Part shown: piece by piece, positions 1-9,216 of the stretch
Layout of the letters: each line of letters starts with the position of its first letter
Numbering within the stretch: position 1 is the first letter of the stretch
Origin: Azolla caroliniana
Taxonomy: Eukaryota > Polypodiophyta
NCBI GenBank assembly: GCA_043228905.1
Contig: JBHGNT010000120.1
Coordinates: forward strand, 1 to 64,000
Direction: 5' to 3'
Length of the DNA stretch: 64,000 nt
The notes under the pieces: generated by a model
The model's database searches: none
Told to the model about the DNA's origin: nothing
What the model saw: only the letters and a program-made list of their open reading frames with translations
Translations under genes and position numbers: made by a program

Positions 1-572
1 ACGCTCGCCGTGCTCCTGTCTGGCCTGGTTTGAATACAAGCGAGTAGACGCAAGAATGTGATGACGCCCAGTCGTTGTATGATGTGTATTTGGACGTGGT
101 CCTCAACAAGGATGACGTCGTTTGAAATTTAGAAACAATCTACACGAAGGCCACCGCTAAGACGTCGCATGCGCGATACTCTTCATTTGGTTAGAGTAGA
201 ATGCGCGTATTCGAGATTCAACGATGCAAATTTACGTACGAGTGGAAGAACCTAGCGGCCGGTATCATGAGACGAGAACGGTATCTACACATCGGAGATT
301 GACAGTTTGAGACGAAAACTCTTCTCGAAGGTCATTTGTATGGTTCATGCATGCTTTTCTATGGATTGCATTGCATGCGTCACACCGCATACCTTTATCC
401 GATAAACCCATTTAAGCGCATCTCCGTAATGTGGCGAGTAATAGAATGGTAAGGTAAGTGACAAGAGATCCCATGAAAAATACGATGATCAAGAAATATG
501 ATGAGAAATGAGAGATCCTATCCGATCACGTGCGAGATCTTCATTCCTTTCACGTTTCGATGAATGGTCGAA
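1..572. repeat. Spacer before the TCG gene (part of the 763-bp long spacer)
   Basis: No gene is recognised here. It is moderately GC and CpG-rich. Visible structure: a GCATGC pair at 349-354 and 373-378 that can form a 6-bp stem with TTTT (355-358) in its loop; a short inverted repeat AGTTT/AAACT within 304-320, which unit 13 has lost; AGATCCTAT at 513-521, a copy of the base before and the first 8 bases of both tRNA genes; CACGTG at 527-532. ATGATGA at 498-504 resembles a snoRNA C box but no CTGA D box follows. The same text recurs in every unit, joined at its left to unit positions 995-1185 of the previous unit. Confidence 0.85.
527..532. promoter_or_regulatory. CACGTG palindrome 41 bp upstream of the TCG gene
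   Basis: The E-box/G-box type palindrome CACGTG lies 40 bases before the first base of the TCG gene and recurs in every unit. bHLH and bZIP factors of animals, fungi and plants bind this core. A regulatory role is only a guess: a 6-base site can occur by chance, and tRNA transcription mainly uses internal boxes. Confidence 0.2.
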
Positions 573-576
573 GATC
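536..576 (+). other. Inverted repeat joining the leader to the 5' end of the TCG tRNA
   Basis: GATCTT at 536-541 is complementary to AAGATC at 571-576, and CATTC at 542-546 to GAATG at 562-566. This makes an 11-bp stem interrupted by a 4-base bulge (567-570) with a 15-base loop. Its right arm includes the first four bases of the tRNA (573-576), so a transcript starting upstream of 536 could pair the leader with the acceptor strand. Present in every unit; unit 16 has one T fewer in the loop. Whether it is transcribed is unknown. Confidence 0.5.
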
Positions 577-645
577 CTATGGCCTAATGGATAAGGCGTT
601 GGTCTTCGAAACCAAAGATTCTAGGTTCGACCCCTAGTAGGATCG
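573..645 (+). tRNA. tRNA-Arg-TCG: tRNA-Arg (anticodon TCG), unit 1
   Basis: Decodes arginine CGA (and probably CGG by wobble). The cloverleaf is complete: acceptor stem 573-579 with 638-644 (7 of 7 pairs), TG at 580-581, D stem GCCT 582-585 with AGGC 594-597, loop 586-593 with GG and A20, G26 at 598, anticodon stem 599-603 with 611-615 (5 pairs), loop CTTCGAA 604-610 with anticodon TCG at 606-608, 5-base variable loop 616-620, T stem 621-625 with 633-637, T loop TTCGACC, discriminator G at 645. C35 and A20 are known arginine identity bases. A box TGGCCTAATGG is 580-590 and B box GGTTCGACCCC 624-634. There is no intron and no encoded CCA. Only TTT (647-649), not TTTT, follows directly. This text applies to the TCG gene in all units unless a difference is stated. 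Confidence 0.97.
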
Positions 646-748
646 GTTTAGAATCGTGACCCTAGTGTACGTCGACATCAAGAACACGACGACCAAGGAT
701 CATTCACGGAGTCATAATGCGCATCCGTCTCGACCGTCTAGAAAATGC

Positions 749-771
749 GCGGATCTTGTATCCGCTGTTTT
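749..771 (+). terminator. Hairpin plus TTTT downstream of the TCG gene
   Basis: GCGGAT (749-754) and ATCCGC (760-765) form a perfect 6-bp stem with a 5-base loop CTTGT. TG and then TTTT (768-771) follow. This is the first run of four or more T on the + strand after the TCG tRNA, 122 bases past its end. T-runs terminate RNA polymerase III, and a nearby hairpin has been proposed to help. The distance is unusually long for a tRNA gene, so this could be a backup terminator or chance. In unit 21, C765>T (24436) turns the closing G-C pair into G-T. Confidence 0.4.
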
Positions 772-797
772 GGCTTAATGGATGCATTCATTTACGA
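771..797 (+). pseudogene. Possible relic of the 5' half of a tRNA-Arg
   Basis: TGGCTTAATGGAT at 771-783 matches 12 of 13 bases of the D arm and A box of the TCG gene (580-592). TACGA at 793-797 matches the anticodon loop of the ACG gene, 3 bases closer than in a real tRNA. No acceptor stem or T arm / B box follows, so it cannot be a working tRNA. It may be a remnant of a third arginine tRNA copy, or a chance match to a short motif. Confidence 0.3.
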
Positions 798-901
798 GGA
801 TGATGATGTTTAATAGGTAAAAGAAATGGAACGGTTTATCCGGCACAAATTCCTCATCAAAAGTGCATCGCATGTCCATCGCGATCCTCAATGGAAGTAC
901 A

Positions 902-916
902 TTTTCCAATGGAAAA
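902..916. promoter_or_regulatory. TTTTCCA/TGGAAAA dyad just upstream of the ACG gene
   Basis: TTTTCCAATGGAAAA is a perfect 7-bp inverted repeat around one base. It ends 5 bases before the ACG gene and occurs in every unit. Its left arm is also a TTTT run that would stop read-through RNA polymerase III coming from upstream. It sits where tRNA transcription usually starts. Function is inferred from position only. Confidence 0.3.
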
Positions 917-921
917 CCGAA

Positions 922-994
922 GATCCTATGGCCCAATGGATAAGGCGCTGGTCTACGAAACCAGAGATTCTAGGTTCGATCCCTGGTAGGATCG
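922..994 (+). tRNA. tRNA-Arg-ACG: tRNA-Arg (anticodon ACG), unit 1
   Basis: Decodes arginine CGU, CGC and CGA after the usual A34-to-inosine editing of eukaryotic tRNA-Arg(ACG). Acceptor stem 922-928 with 987-993 (7 pairs), TG 929-930, D stem 931-934 with 943-946 (three pairs plus C13-A22, which I recall as normal in ACG isoacceptors), loop 935-942, G26 at 947, anticodon stem CTGGT 948-952 with ACCAG 960-964, loop CTACGAA 953-959 with ACG at 955-957, variable loop 965-969, T stem 970-974 with 982-986 (one T-G pair), discriminator G at 994. A box TGGCCCAATGG 929-939, B box GGTTCGATCCC 973-983. No intron, no CCA. It differs from the TCG gene at 6 of 73 bases. No run of even three T follows for about 100 bases. 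This text applies to the ACG gene in all units; I saw no sequence difference in any of the 54 copies. Confidence 0.97.
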
Positions 995-1185
995 ATTAGG
1001 ATTAGGTTCCGCTTCTCGAGAATCGGAATACAACGAGACTGTTGCGCAATCAATACATGCGTGGATCCCTTGGGGAAGGGATAACATCGCGTATTTGAAC
1101 GTAATCATCGATCACGACGATGCCGTTCACATATTTCTGATGCGCATTCGCTCGAGGGAACATATGAACAATGCCTTTCTTGCTT
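995..1185. repeat. Spacer after the ACG gene (start of the 763-bp long spacer)
   Basis: No gene recognised. It begins with ATTAGGATTAGG (995-1006), which varies between units at 997 and 1003. A perfect 7-bp hairpin ATCCCTT-GGGG-AAGGGAT lies at 1065-1082. A second structure is at 1098-1127 (CATCG/CGATG inside AACG/CGTT). No TTTT occurs anywhere in this stretch or in the next unit before unit position 355, so the ACG gene has no canonical RNA polymerase III terminator for 545 bases. Confidence 0.85.
1065..1082. other. Perfect 7-bp hairpin with GGGG loop
   Basis: ATCCCTT and AAGGGAT are exact reverse complements around GGGG, starting 71 bases past the ACG gene. No T-run follows on the + strand, so it is not a classical terminator. 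If the ACG transcript runs on, this would be its first strong stem in the trailer. Confidence 0.5.
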
Positions 1186-1757
1186 ACGCTCGCCGTGCTC
1201 CTGTCTGGCCTGGTTTGAATACAAGCGAGTAGACGCAAGAATGTGATGACGCCCAGTCGTTGTATGATGTGTATTTGGACGTGGTCCTCAACAAGGATGA
1301 CGTCGTTTGAAATTTAGAAACAATCTACACGAAGGCCACCGCTAAGACGTCGCATGCGCGATACTCTTCATTTGGTTAGAGTAGAATGCGCGTATTCGAG
1401 ATTCAACGATGCAAATTTACGTACGAGTGGAAGAACCTAGCGGCCGGTATCATGAGACGAGAACGGTATCTACACATCGGAGATTGACAGTTTGAGACGA
1501 AAACTCTTCTCGAAGGTCATTTGTATGGTTCATGCATGCTTTTCTATGGATTGCATTGCATGCGTCACACCGCATACCTTTATCCGATAAACCCATTTAA
1601 GCGCATCTCCGTAATGTGGCGAGTAATAGAATGGTAAGGTAAGTGACAAGAGATCCCATGAAAAATACGATGATCAAGAAATATGATGAGAAATGAGAGA
1701 TCCTATCCGATCACGTGCGAGATCTTCATTCCTTTCACGTTTCGATGAATGGTCGAA

Positions 1758-1830
1758 GATCCTATGGCCTAATGGATAAGGCGTTGGTCTTCGAAACCAA
1801 AGATTCTAGGTTCGACCCCTAGTAGGATCG
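1758..1830 (+). tRNA. tRNA-Arg-TCG: tRNA-Arg (TCG), unit 2
   Basis: Same 73 bases as 573-645. Confidence 0.96.
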
Positions 1831-2106
1831 GTTTAGAATCGTGACCCTAGTGTACGTCGACATCAAGAACACGACGACCAAGGATCATTCACGGAGTCAT
1901 AATGCGCATCCGTCTCGACCGTCTAGAAAATGCGCGGATCTTGTATCCGCTGTTTTGGCTTAATGGATGCATTCATTTACGAGGATGATGATGTTTAATA
2001 GGTAAAAGAAATGGAACGGTTTATCCGGCACAAATTCCTCATCAAAAGTGCATCGCATGTCCATCGCGATCCTCAATGGAAGTACATTTTCCAATGGAAA
2101 ACCGAA

Positions 2107-2179
2107 GATCCTATGGCCCAATGGATAAGGCGCTGGTCTACGAAACCAGAGATTCTAGGTTCGATCCCTGGTAGGATCG
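2107..2179 (+). tRNA. tRNA-Arg-ACG: tRNA-Arg (ACG), unit 2
   Basis: Same 73 bases as 922-994. Confidence 0.96.
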
Positions 2180-2942
2180 ATTAGGATTAGGTTCCGCTTC
2201 TCGAGAATCGGAATACAACGAGACTGTTGCGCAATCAATACATGCGTGGATCCCTTGGGGAAGGGATAACATCGCGTATTTGAACGTAATCATCGATCAC
2301 GACGATGCCGTTCACATATTTCTGATGCGCATTCGCTCGAGGGAACATATGAACAATGCCTTTCTTGCTTACGCTCGCCGTGCTCCTGTCTGGCCTGGTT
2401 TGAATACAAGCGAGTAGACGCAAGAATGTGATGACGCCCAGTCGTTGTATGATGTGTATTTGGACGTGGTCCTCAACAAGGATGACGTCGTTTGAAATTT
2501 AGAAACAATCTACACGAAGGCCACCGCTAAGACGTCGCATGCGCGATACTCTTCATTTGGTTAGAGTAGAATGCGCGTATTCGAGATTCAACGATGCAAA
2601 TTTACGTACGAGTGGAAGAACCTAGCGGCCGGTATCATGAGACGAGAACAGTATCTACACATCGGAGATTGACAGTTTGAGACGAAAACTCTTCTCGAAG
2701 GTCATTTGTATGGTTCATGCATGCTTTTCTATGGATTGCATTGCATGCGTCACACCGCATACCTTTATCCGATAAACCCATTTAAGCGCATCTCCGTAAT
2801 GTGGCGAGTAATAGAATGGTAAGGTAAGTGACAAGAGATCCCATGAAAAATACGATGATCAAGAAATATGATGAGAAATGAGAGATCCTATCCGATCACG
2901 TGCGAGATCTTCATTCCTTTCACGTTTCGATGAATGGTCGAA

Positions 2943-3015
2943 GATCCTATGGCCTAATGGATAAGGCGTTGGTCTTCGAAACCAAAGATTCTAGGTTCGA
3001 CCCCTAGTAGGATCG
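2943..3015 (+). tRNA. tRNA-Arg-TCG: tRNA-Arg (TCG), unit 3
   Basis: Gene unchanged. The unit has private spacer changes at 2650 (G>A) and 3493 (C>T). Confidence 0.96.
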
Positions 3016-3291
3016 GTTTAGAATCGTGACCCTAGTGTACGTCGACATCAAGAACACGACGACCAAGGATCATTCACGGAGTCATAATGCGCATCCGTCT
3101 CGACCGTCTAGAAAATGCGCGGATCTTGTATCCGCTGTTTTGGCTTAATGGATGCATTCATTTACGAGGATGATGATGTTTAATAGGTAAAAGAAATGGA
3201 ACGGTTTATCCGGCACAAATTCCTCATCAAAAGTGCATCGCATGTCCATCGCGATCCTCAATGGAAGTACATTTTCCAATGGAAAACCGAA

Positions 3292-3364
3292 GATCCTATG
3301 GCCCAATGGATAAGGCGCTGGTCTACGAAACCAGAGATTCTAGGTTCGATCCCTGGTAGGATCG
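3292..3364 (+). tRNA. tRNA-Arg-ACG: tRNA-Arg (ACG), unit 3
   Basis: Gene unchanged from 922-994. Confidence 0.96.
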
Positions 3365-4127
3365 ATTAGGATTAGGTTCCGCTTCTCGAGAATCGGAATA
3401 CAACGAGACTGTTGCGCAATCAATACATGCGTGGATCCCTTGGGGAAGGGATAACATCGCGTATTTGAACGTAATCATCGATCACGACGATGTCGTTCAC
3501 ATATTTCTGATGCGCATTCGCTCGAGGGAACATATGAACAATGCCTTTCTTGCTTACGCTCGCCGTGCTCCTGTCTGGCCTGGTTTGAATACAAGCGAGT
3601 AGACGCAAGAATGTGATGACGCCCAGTCGTTGTATGATGTGTATTTGGACGTGGTCCTCAACAAGGATGACGTCGTTTGAAATTTAGAAACAATCTACAC
3701 GAAGGCCACCGCTAAGACGTCGCATGCGCGATACTCTTCATTTGGTTAGAGTAGAATGCGCGTATTCGAGATTCAACGATGCAAATTTACGTACGAGTGG
3801 AAGAACCTAGCGGCCGGTATCATGAGACGAGAACGGTATCTACACATCGGAGATTGACAGTTTGAGACGAAAACTCTTCTCGAAGGTCATTTGTATGGTT
3901 CATGCATGCTTTTCTATGGATTGCATTGCATGCGTCACACCGCATACCTTTATCCGATAAACCCATTTAAGCGCATCTCCGTAATGTGGCGAGTAATAGA
4001 ATGGTAAGGTAAGTGACAAGAGATCCCATGAAAAATACGATGATCAAGAAATATGATGAGAAATGAGAGATCCTATCCGATCACGTGCGAGATCTTCATT
4101 CCTTTCACGTTTCGATGAATGGTCGAA

Positions 4128-4200
4128 GATCCTATGGCCTAATGGATAAGGCGTTGGTCTTCGAAACCAAAGATTCTAGGTTCGACCCCTAGTAGGATCG
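4128..4200 (+). tRNA. tRNA-Arg-TCG: tRNA-Arg (TCG), unit 4
   Basis: Same 73 bases as 573-645. Confidence 0.96.
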
Positions 4201-4476
4201 GTTTAGAATCGTGACCCTAGTGTACGTCGACATCAAGAACACGACGACCAAGGATCATTCACGGAGTCATAATGCGCATCCGTCTCGACCGTCTAGAAAA
4301 TGCGCGGATCTTGTATCCGCTGTTTTGGCTTAATGGATGCATTCATTTACGAGGATGATGATGTTTAATAGGTAAAAGAAATGGAACGGTTTATCCGGCA
4401 CAAATTCCTCATCAAAAGTGCATCGCATGTCCATCGCGATCCTCAATGGAAGTACATTTTCCAATGGAAAACCGAA

Positions 4477-4549
4477 GATCCTATGGCCCAATGGATAAGG
4501 CGCTGGTCTACGAAACCAGAGATTCTAGGTTCGATCCCTGGTAGGATCG
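4477..4549 (+). tRNA. tRNA-Arg-ACG: tRNA-Arg (ACG), unit 4
   Basis: Same 73 bases as 922-994. Confidence 0.96.
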
Positions 4550-5312
4550 ATTAGGATTAGGTTCCGCTTCTCGAGAATCGGAATACAACGAGACTGTTGC
4601 GCAATCAATACATGCGTGGATCCCTTGGGGAAGGGATAACATCGCGTATTTGAACGTAATCATCGATCACGACGATGCCGTTCACATATTTCTGATGCGC
4701 ATTCGCTCGAGGGAACATATGAACAATGCCTTTCTTGCTTACGCTCGCCGTGCTCCTGTCTGGCCTGGTTTGAATACAAGCGAGTAGACGCAAGAATGTG
4801 ATGACGCCCAGTCGTTGTATGATGTGTATTTGGACGTGGTCCTCAACAAGGATGACGTCGTTTGAAATTTAGAAACAATCTACACGAAGGCCACCGCTAA
4901 GACGTCGCATGCGCGATACTCTTCATTTGGTTAGAGTAGAATGCGCGTATTCGAGATTCAACGATGCAAATTTACGTACGAGTGGAAGAACCTAGCGGCC
5001 GGTATCATGAGACGAGAACGGTATCTACACATCGGAGATTGACAGTTTGAGACGAAAACTCTTCTCGAAGGTCATTTGTATGGTTCATGCATGCTTTTCT
5101 ATGGATTGCATTGCATGCGTCACACCGCATACCTTTATCCGATAAACCCATTTAAGCGCATCTCCGTAATGTGGCGAGTAATAGAATGGTAAGGTAAGTG
5201 ACAAGAGATCCCATGAAAAATACGATGATCAAGAAATATGATGAGAAATGAGAGATCCTATCCGATCACGTGCGAGATCTTCATTCCTTTCACGTTTCGA
5301 TGAATGGTCGAA

Positions 5313-5385
5313 GATCCTATGGCCTAATGGATAAGGCGTTGGTCTTCGAAACCAAAGATTCTAGGTTCGACCCCTAGTAGGATCG
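5313..5385 (+). tRNA. tRNA-Arg-TCG: tRNA-Arg (TCG), unit 5
   Basis: Same 73 bases as 573-645. Confidence 0.96.
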
Positions 5386-5661
5386 GTTTAGAATCGTGAC
5401 CCTAGTGTACGTCGACATCAAGAACACGACGACCAAGGATCATTCACGGAGTCATAATGCGCATCCGTCTCGACCGTCTAGAAAATGCGCGGATCTTGTA
5501 TCCGCTGTTTTGGCTTAATGGATGCATTCATTTACGAGGATGATGATGTTTAATAGGTAAAAGAAATGGAACGGTTTATCCGGCACAAATTCCTCATCAA
5601 AAGTGCATCGCATGTCCATCGCGATCCTCAATGGAAGTACATTTTCCAATGGAAAACCGAA

Positions 5662-5734
5662 GATCCTATGGCCCAATGGATAAGGCGCTGGTCTACGAAA
5701 CCAGAGATTCTAGGTTCGATCCCTGGTAGGATCG
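5662..5734 (+). tRNA. tRNA-Arg-ACG: tRNA-Arg (ACG), unit 5
   Basis: Same 73 bases as 922-994. Confidence 0.96.
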
Positions 5735-6497
5735 ATTAGGATTAGGTTCCGCTTCTCGAGAATCGGAATACAACGAGACTGTTGCGCAATCAATACATGC
5801 GTGGATCCCTTGGGGAAGGGATAACATCGCGTATTTGAACGTAATCATCGATCACGACGATGCCGTTCACATATTTCTGATGCGCATTCGCTCGAGGGAA
5901 CATATGAACAATGCCTTTCTTGCTTACGCTCGCCGTGCTCCTGTCTGGCCTGGTTTGAATACAAGCGAGTAGACGCAAGAATGTGATGACGCCCAGTCGT
6001 TGTATGATGTGTATTTGGACGTGGTCCTCAACAAGGATGACGTCGTTTGAAATTTAGAAACAATCTACACGAAGGCCACCGCTAAGACGTCGCATGCGCG
6101 ATACTCTTCATTTGGTTAGAGTAGAATGCGCGTATTCGAGATTCAACGATGCAAATTTACGTACGAGTGGAAGAACCTAGCGGCCGGTATCATGAGACGA
6201 GAACGGTATCTACACATCGGAGATTGACAGTTTGAGACGAAAACTCTTCTCGAAGGTCATTTGTATGGTTCATGCATGCTTTTCTATGGATTGCATTGCA
6301 TGCGTCACACCGCATACCTTTATCCGATAAACCCATTTAAGCGCATCTCCGTAATGTGGCGAGTAATAGAATGGTAAGGTAAGTGACAAGAGATCCCATG
6401 AAAAATACGATGATCAAGAAATATGATGAGAAATGAGAGATCCTATCCGATCACGTGCGAGATCTTCATTCCTTTCACGTTTCGATGAATGGTCGAA

Positions 6498-6570
6498 GAT
6501 CCTATGGCCTAATGGATAAGGCGTTGGTCTTCGAAACCAAAGATTCTAGGTTCGACCCCTAGTAGGATCG
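6498..6570 (+). tRNA. tRNA-Arg-TCG: tRNA-Arg (TCG), unit 6
   Basis: Same 73 bases as 573-645. Confidence 0.96.
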
Positions 6571-6846
6571 GTTTAGAATCGTGACCCTAGTGTACGTCGA
6601 CATCAAGAACACGACGACCAAGGATCATTCACGGAGTCATAATGCGCATCCGTCTCGACCGTCTAGAAAATGCGCGGATCTTGTATCCGCTGTTTTGGCT
6701 TAATGGATGCATTCATTTACGAGGATGATGATGTTTAATAGGTAAAAGAAATGGAACGGTTTATCCGGCACAAATTCCTCATCAAAAGTGCATCGCATGT
6801 CCATCGCGATCCTCAATGGAAGTACATTTTCCAATGGAAAACCGAA

Positions 6847-6919
6847 GATCCTATGGCCCAATGGATAAGGCGCTGGTCTACGAAACCAGAGATTCTAGGT
6901 TCGATCCCTGGTAGGATCG
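6847..6919 (+). tRNA. tRNA-Arg-ACG: tRNA-Arg (ACG), unit 6
   Basis: Same 73 bases as 922-994. Confidence 0.96.
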
Positions 6920-7682
6920 ATTAGGATTAGGTTCCGCTTCTCGAGAATCGGAATACAACGAGACTGTTGCGCAATCAATACATGCGTGGATCCCTTGGGG
7001 AAGGGATAACATCGCGTATTTGAACGTAATCATCGATCACGACGATGCCGTTCACATATTTCTGATGCGCATTCGCTCGAGGGAACATATGAACAATGCC
7101 TTTCTTGCTTACGCTCGCCGTGCTCCTGTCTGGCCTGGTTTGAATACAAGCGAGTAGACGCAAGAATGTGATGACGCCCAGTCGTTGTATGATGTGTATT
7201 TGGACGTGGTCCTCAACAAGGATGACGTCGTTTGAAATTTAGAAACAATCTACACGAAGGCCACCGCTAAGACGTCGCATGCGCGATACTCTTCATTTGG
7301 TTAGAGTAGAATGCGCGTATTCGAGATTCAACGATGCAAATTTACGTACGAGTGGAAGAACCTAGCGGCCGGTATCATGAGACGAGAACGGTATCTACAC
7401 ATCGGAGATTGACAGTTTGAGACGAAAACTCTTCTCGAAGGTCATTTGTATGGTTCATGCATGCTTTTCTATGGATTGCATTGCATGCGTCACACCGCAT
7501 ACCTTTATCCGATAAACCCATTTAAGCGCATCTCCGTAATGTGGCGAGTAATAGAATGGTAAGGTAAGTGACAAGAGATCCCATGAAAAATACGATGATC
7601 AAGAAATATGATGAGAAATGAGAGATCCTATCCGATCACGTGCGAGATCTTCATTCCTTTCACGTTTCGATGAATGGTCGAA

Positions 7683-7755
7683 GATCCTATGGCCTAATGG
7701 ATAAGGCGTTGGTCTTCGAAACCAAAGATTCTAGGTTCGACCCCTAGTAGGATCG
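7683..7755 (+). tRNA. tRNA-Arg-TCG: tRNA-Arg (TCG), unit 7
   Basis: Same 73 bases as 573-645. Confidence 0.96.
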
Positions 7756-8031
7756 GTTTAGAATCGTGACCCTAGTGTACGTCGACATCAAGAACACGAC
7801 GACCAAGGATCATTCACGGAGTCATAATGCGCATCCGTCTCGACCGTCTAGAAAATGCGCGGATCTTGTATCCGCTGTTTTGGCTTAATGGATGCATTCA
7901 TTTACGAGGATGATGATGTTTAATAGGTAAAAGAAATGGAACGGTTTATCCGGCACAAATTCCTCATCAAAAGTGCATCGCATGTCCATCGCGATCCTCA
8001 ATGGAAGTACATTTTCCAATGGAAAACCGAA

Positions 8032-8104
8032 GATCCTATGGCCCAATGGATAAGGCGCTGGTCTACGAAACCAGAGATTCTAGGTTCGATCCCTGGTAGG
8101 ATCG
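8032..8104 (+). tRNA. tRNA-Arg-ACG: tRNA-Arg (ACG), unit 7
   Basis: Same 73 bases as 922-994. Confidence 0.96.
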
Positions 8105-8867
8105 ATTAGGATTAGGTTCCGCTTCTCGAGAATCGGAATACAACGAGACTGTTGCGCAATCAATACATGCGTGGATCCCTTGGGGAAGGGATAACATCGC
8201 GTATTTGAACGTAATCATCGATCACGACGATGCCGTTCACATATTTCTGATGCGCATTCGCTCGAGGGAACATATGAACAATGCCTTTCTTGCTTACGCT
8301 CGCCGTGCTCCTGTCTGGCCTGGTTTGAATACAAGCGAGTAGACGCAAGAATGTGATGACGCCCAGTCGTTGTATGATGTGTATTTGGACGTGGTCCTCA
8401 ACAAGGATGACGTCGTTTGAAATTTAGAAACAATCTACACGAAGGCCACCGCTAAGACGTCGCATGCGCGATACTCTTCATTTGGTTAGAGTAGAATGCG
8501 CGTATTCGAGATTCAACGATGCAAATTTACGTACGAGTGGAAGAACCTAGCGGCCGGTATCATGAGACGAGAACGGTATCTACACATCGGAGATTGACAG
8601 TTTGAGACGAAAACTCTTCTCGAAGGTCATTTGTATGGTTCATGCATGCTTTTCTATGGATTGCATTGCATGCGTCACACCGCATACCTTTATCCGATAA
8701 ACCCATTTAAGCGCATCTCCGTAATGTGGCGAGTAATAGAATGGTAAGGTAAGTGACAAGAGATCCCATGAAAAATACGATGATCAAGAAATATGATGAG
8801 AAATGAGAGATCCTATCCGATCACGTGCGAGATCTTCATTCCTTTCACGTTTCGATGAATGGTCGAA

Positions 8868-8940
8868 GATCCTATGGCCTAATGGATAAGGCGTTGGTCT
8901 TCGAAACCAAAGATTCTAGGTTCGACCCCTAGTAGGATCG
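8868..8940 (+). tRNA. tRNA-Arg-TCG: tRNA-Arg (TCG), unit 8
   Basis: Same 73 bases as 573-645. Confidence 0.96.
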
Positions 8941-9216
8941 GTTTAGAATCGTGACCCTAGTGTACGTCGACATCAAGAACACGACGACCAAGGATCATTC
9001 ACGGAGTCATAATGCGCATCCGTCTCGACCGTCTAGAAAATGCGCGGATCTTGTATCCGCTGTTTTGGCTTAATGGATGCATTCATTTACGAGGATGATG
9101 ATGTTTAATAGGTAAAAGAAATGGAACGGTTTATCCGGCACAAATTCCTCATCAAAAGTGCATCGCATGTCCATCGCGATCCTCAATGGAAGTACATTTT
9201 CCAATGGAAAACCGAA

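Larger units (their letters stand above)
646..921. repeat. Spacer between the TCG and ACG genes
   Basis: 276 bp without a recognised gene. It holds, in order: TTT right behind the TCG gene (647-649), an inverted CGTCG/CGACG pair near 670-692, a 6-bp hairpin followed by TTTT (749-771), a sequence like the 5' half of a tRNA-Arg (771-797), an ATGATGA stretch (800-806) without a D box, and a TTTTCCA/TGGAAAA dyad (902-916) just before the ACG gene. Variable sites across the array fall at unit positions 655, 765, 821, 845 and 880. Confidence 0.85.

Noticed and set aside
498-504. C/D snoRNA: C-box motif ATGATGA here and at 800-806
   Set aside because: No CTGA D box lies downstream within snoRNA distance on this strand; the only CTGA in the unit (1137-1140) has no C box before it.
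995-1006. Telomere-like ATTAGGATTAGG
   Set aside because: Only two TTAGG units separated by one base, and different in other units (TCAGG, TGAGG). It is not a telomere tract.
1-1185. 5S rRNA, U6 or other small Pol III genes in the long spacer
   Set aside because: No part of either spacer resembles these RNAs on either strand as far as I can read; a covariance-model (Rfam) scan would settle it.
1-1185. Selection on the ACG gene inferred from its lack of variants
   Set aside because: With only 13 variable sites in 1185 bases, less than one is expected in 73 bases, so zero changes says nothing about constraint.
1050-1238. 62-codon open frame on the minus strand, repeated in every unit
   Set aside because: It is present everywhere only because the unit repeats. 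It shows no recognisable domain, signal or composition, crosses spacer structures, and one copy (unit 3) has an amino-acid change (Gly to Asp). With so few mutations, an open frame of this length carries no evidence of coding.
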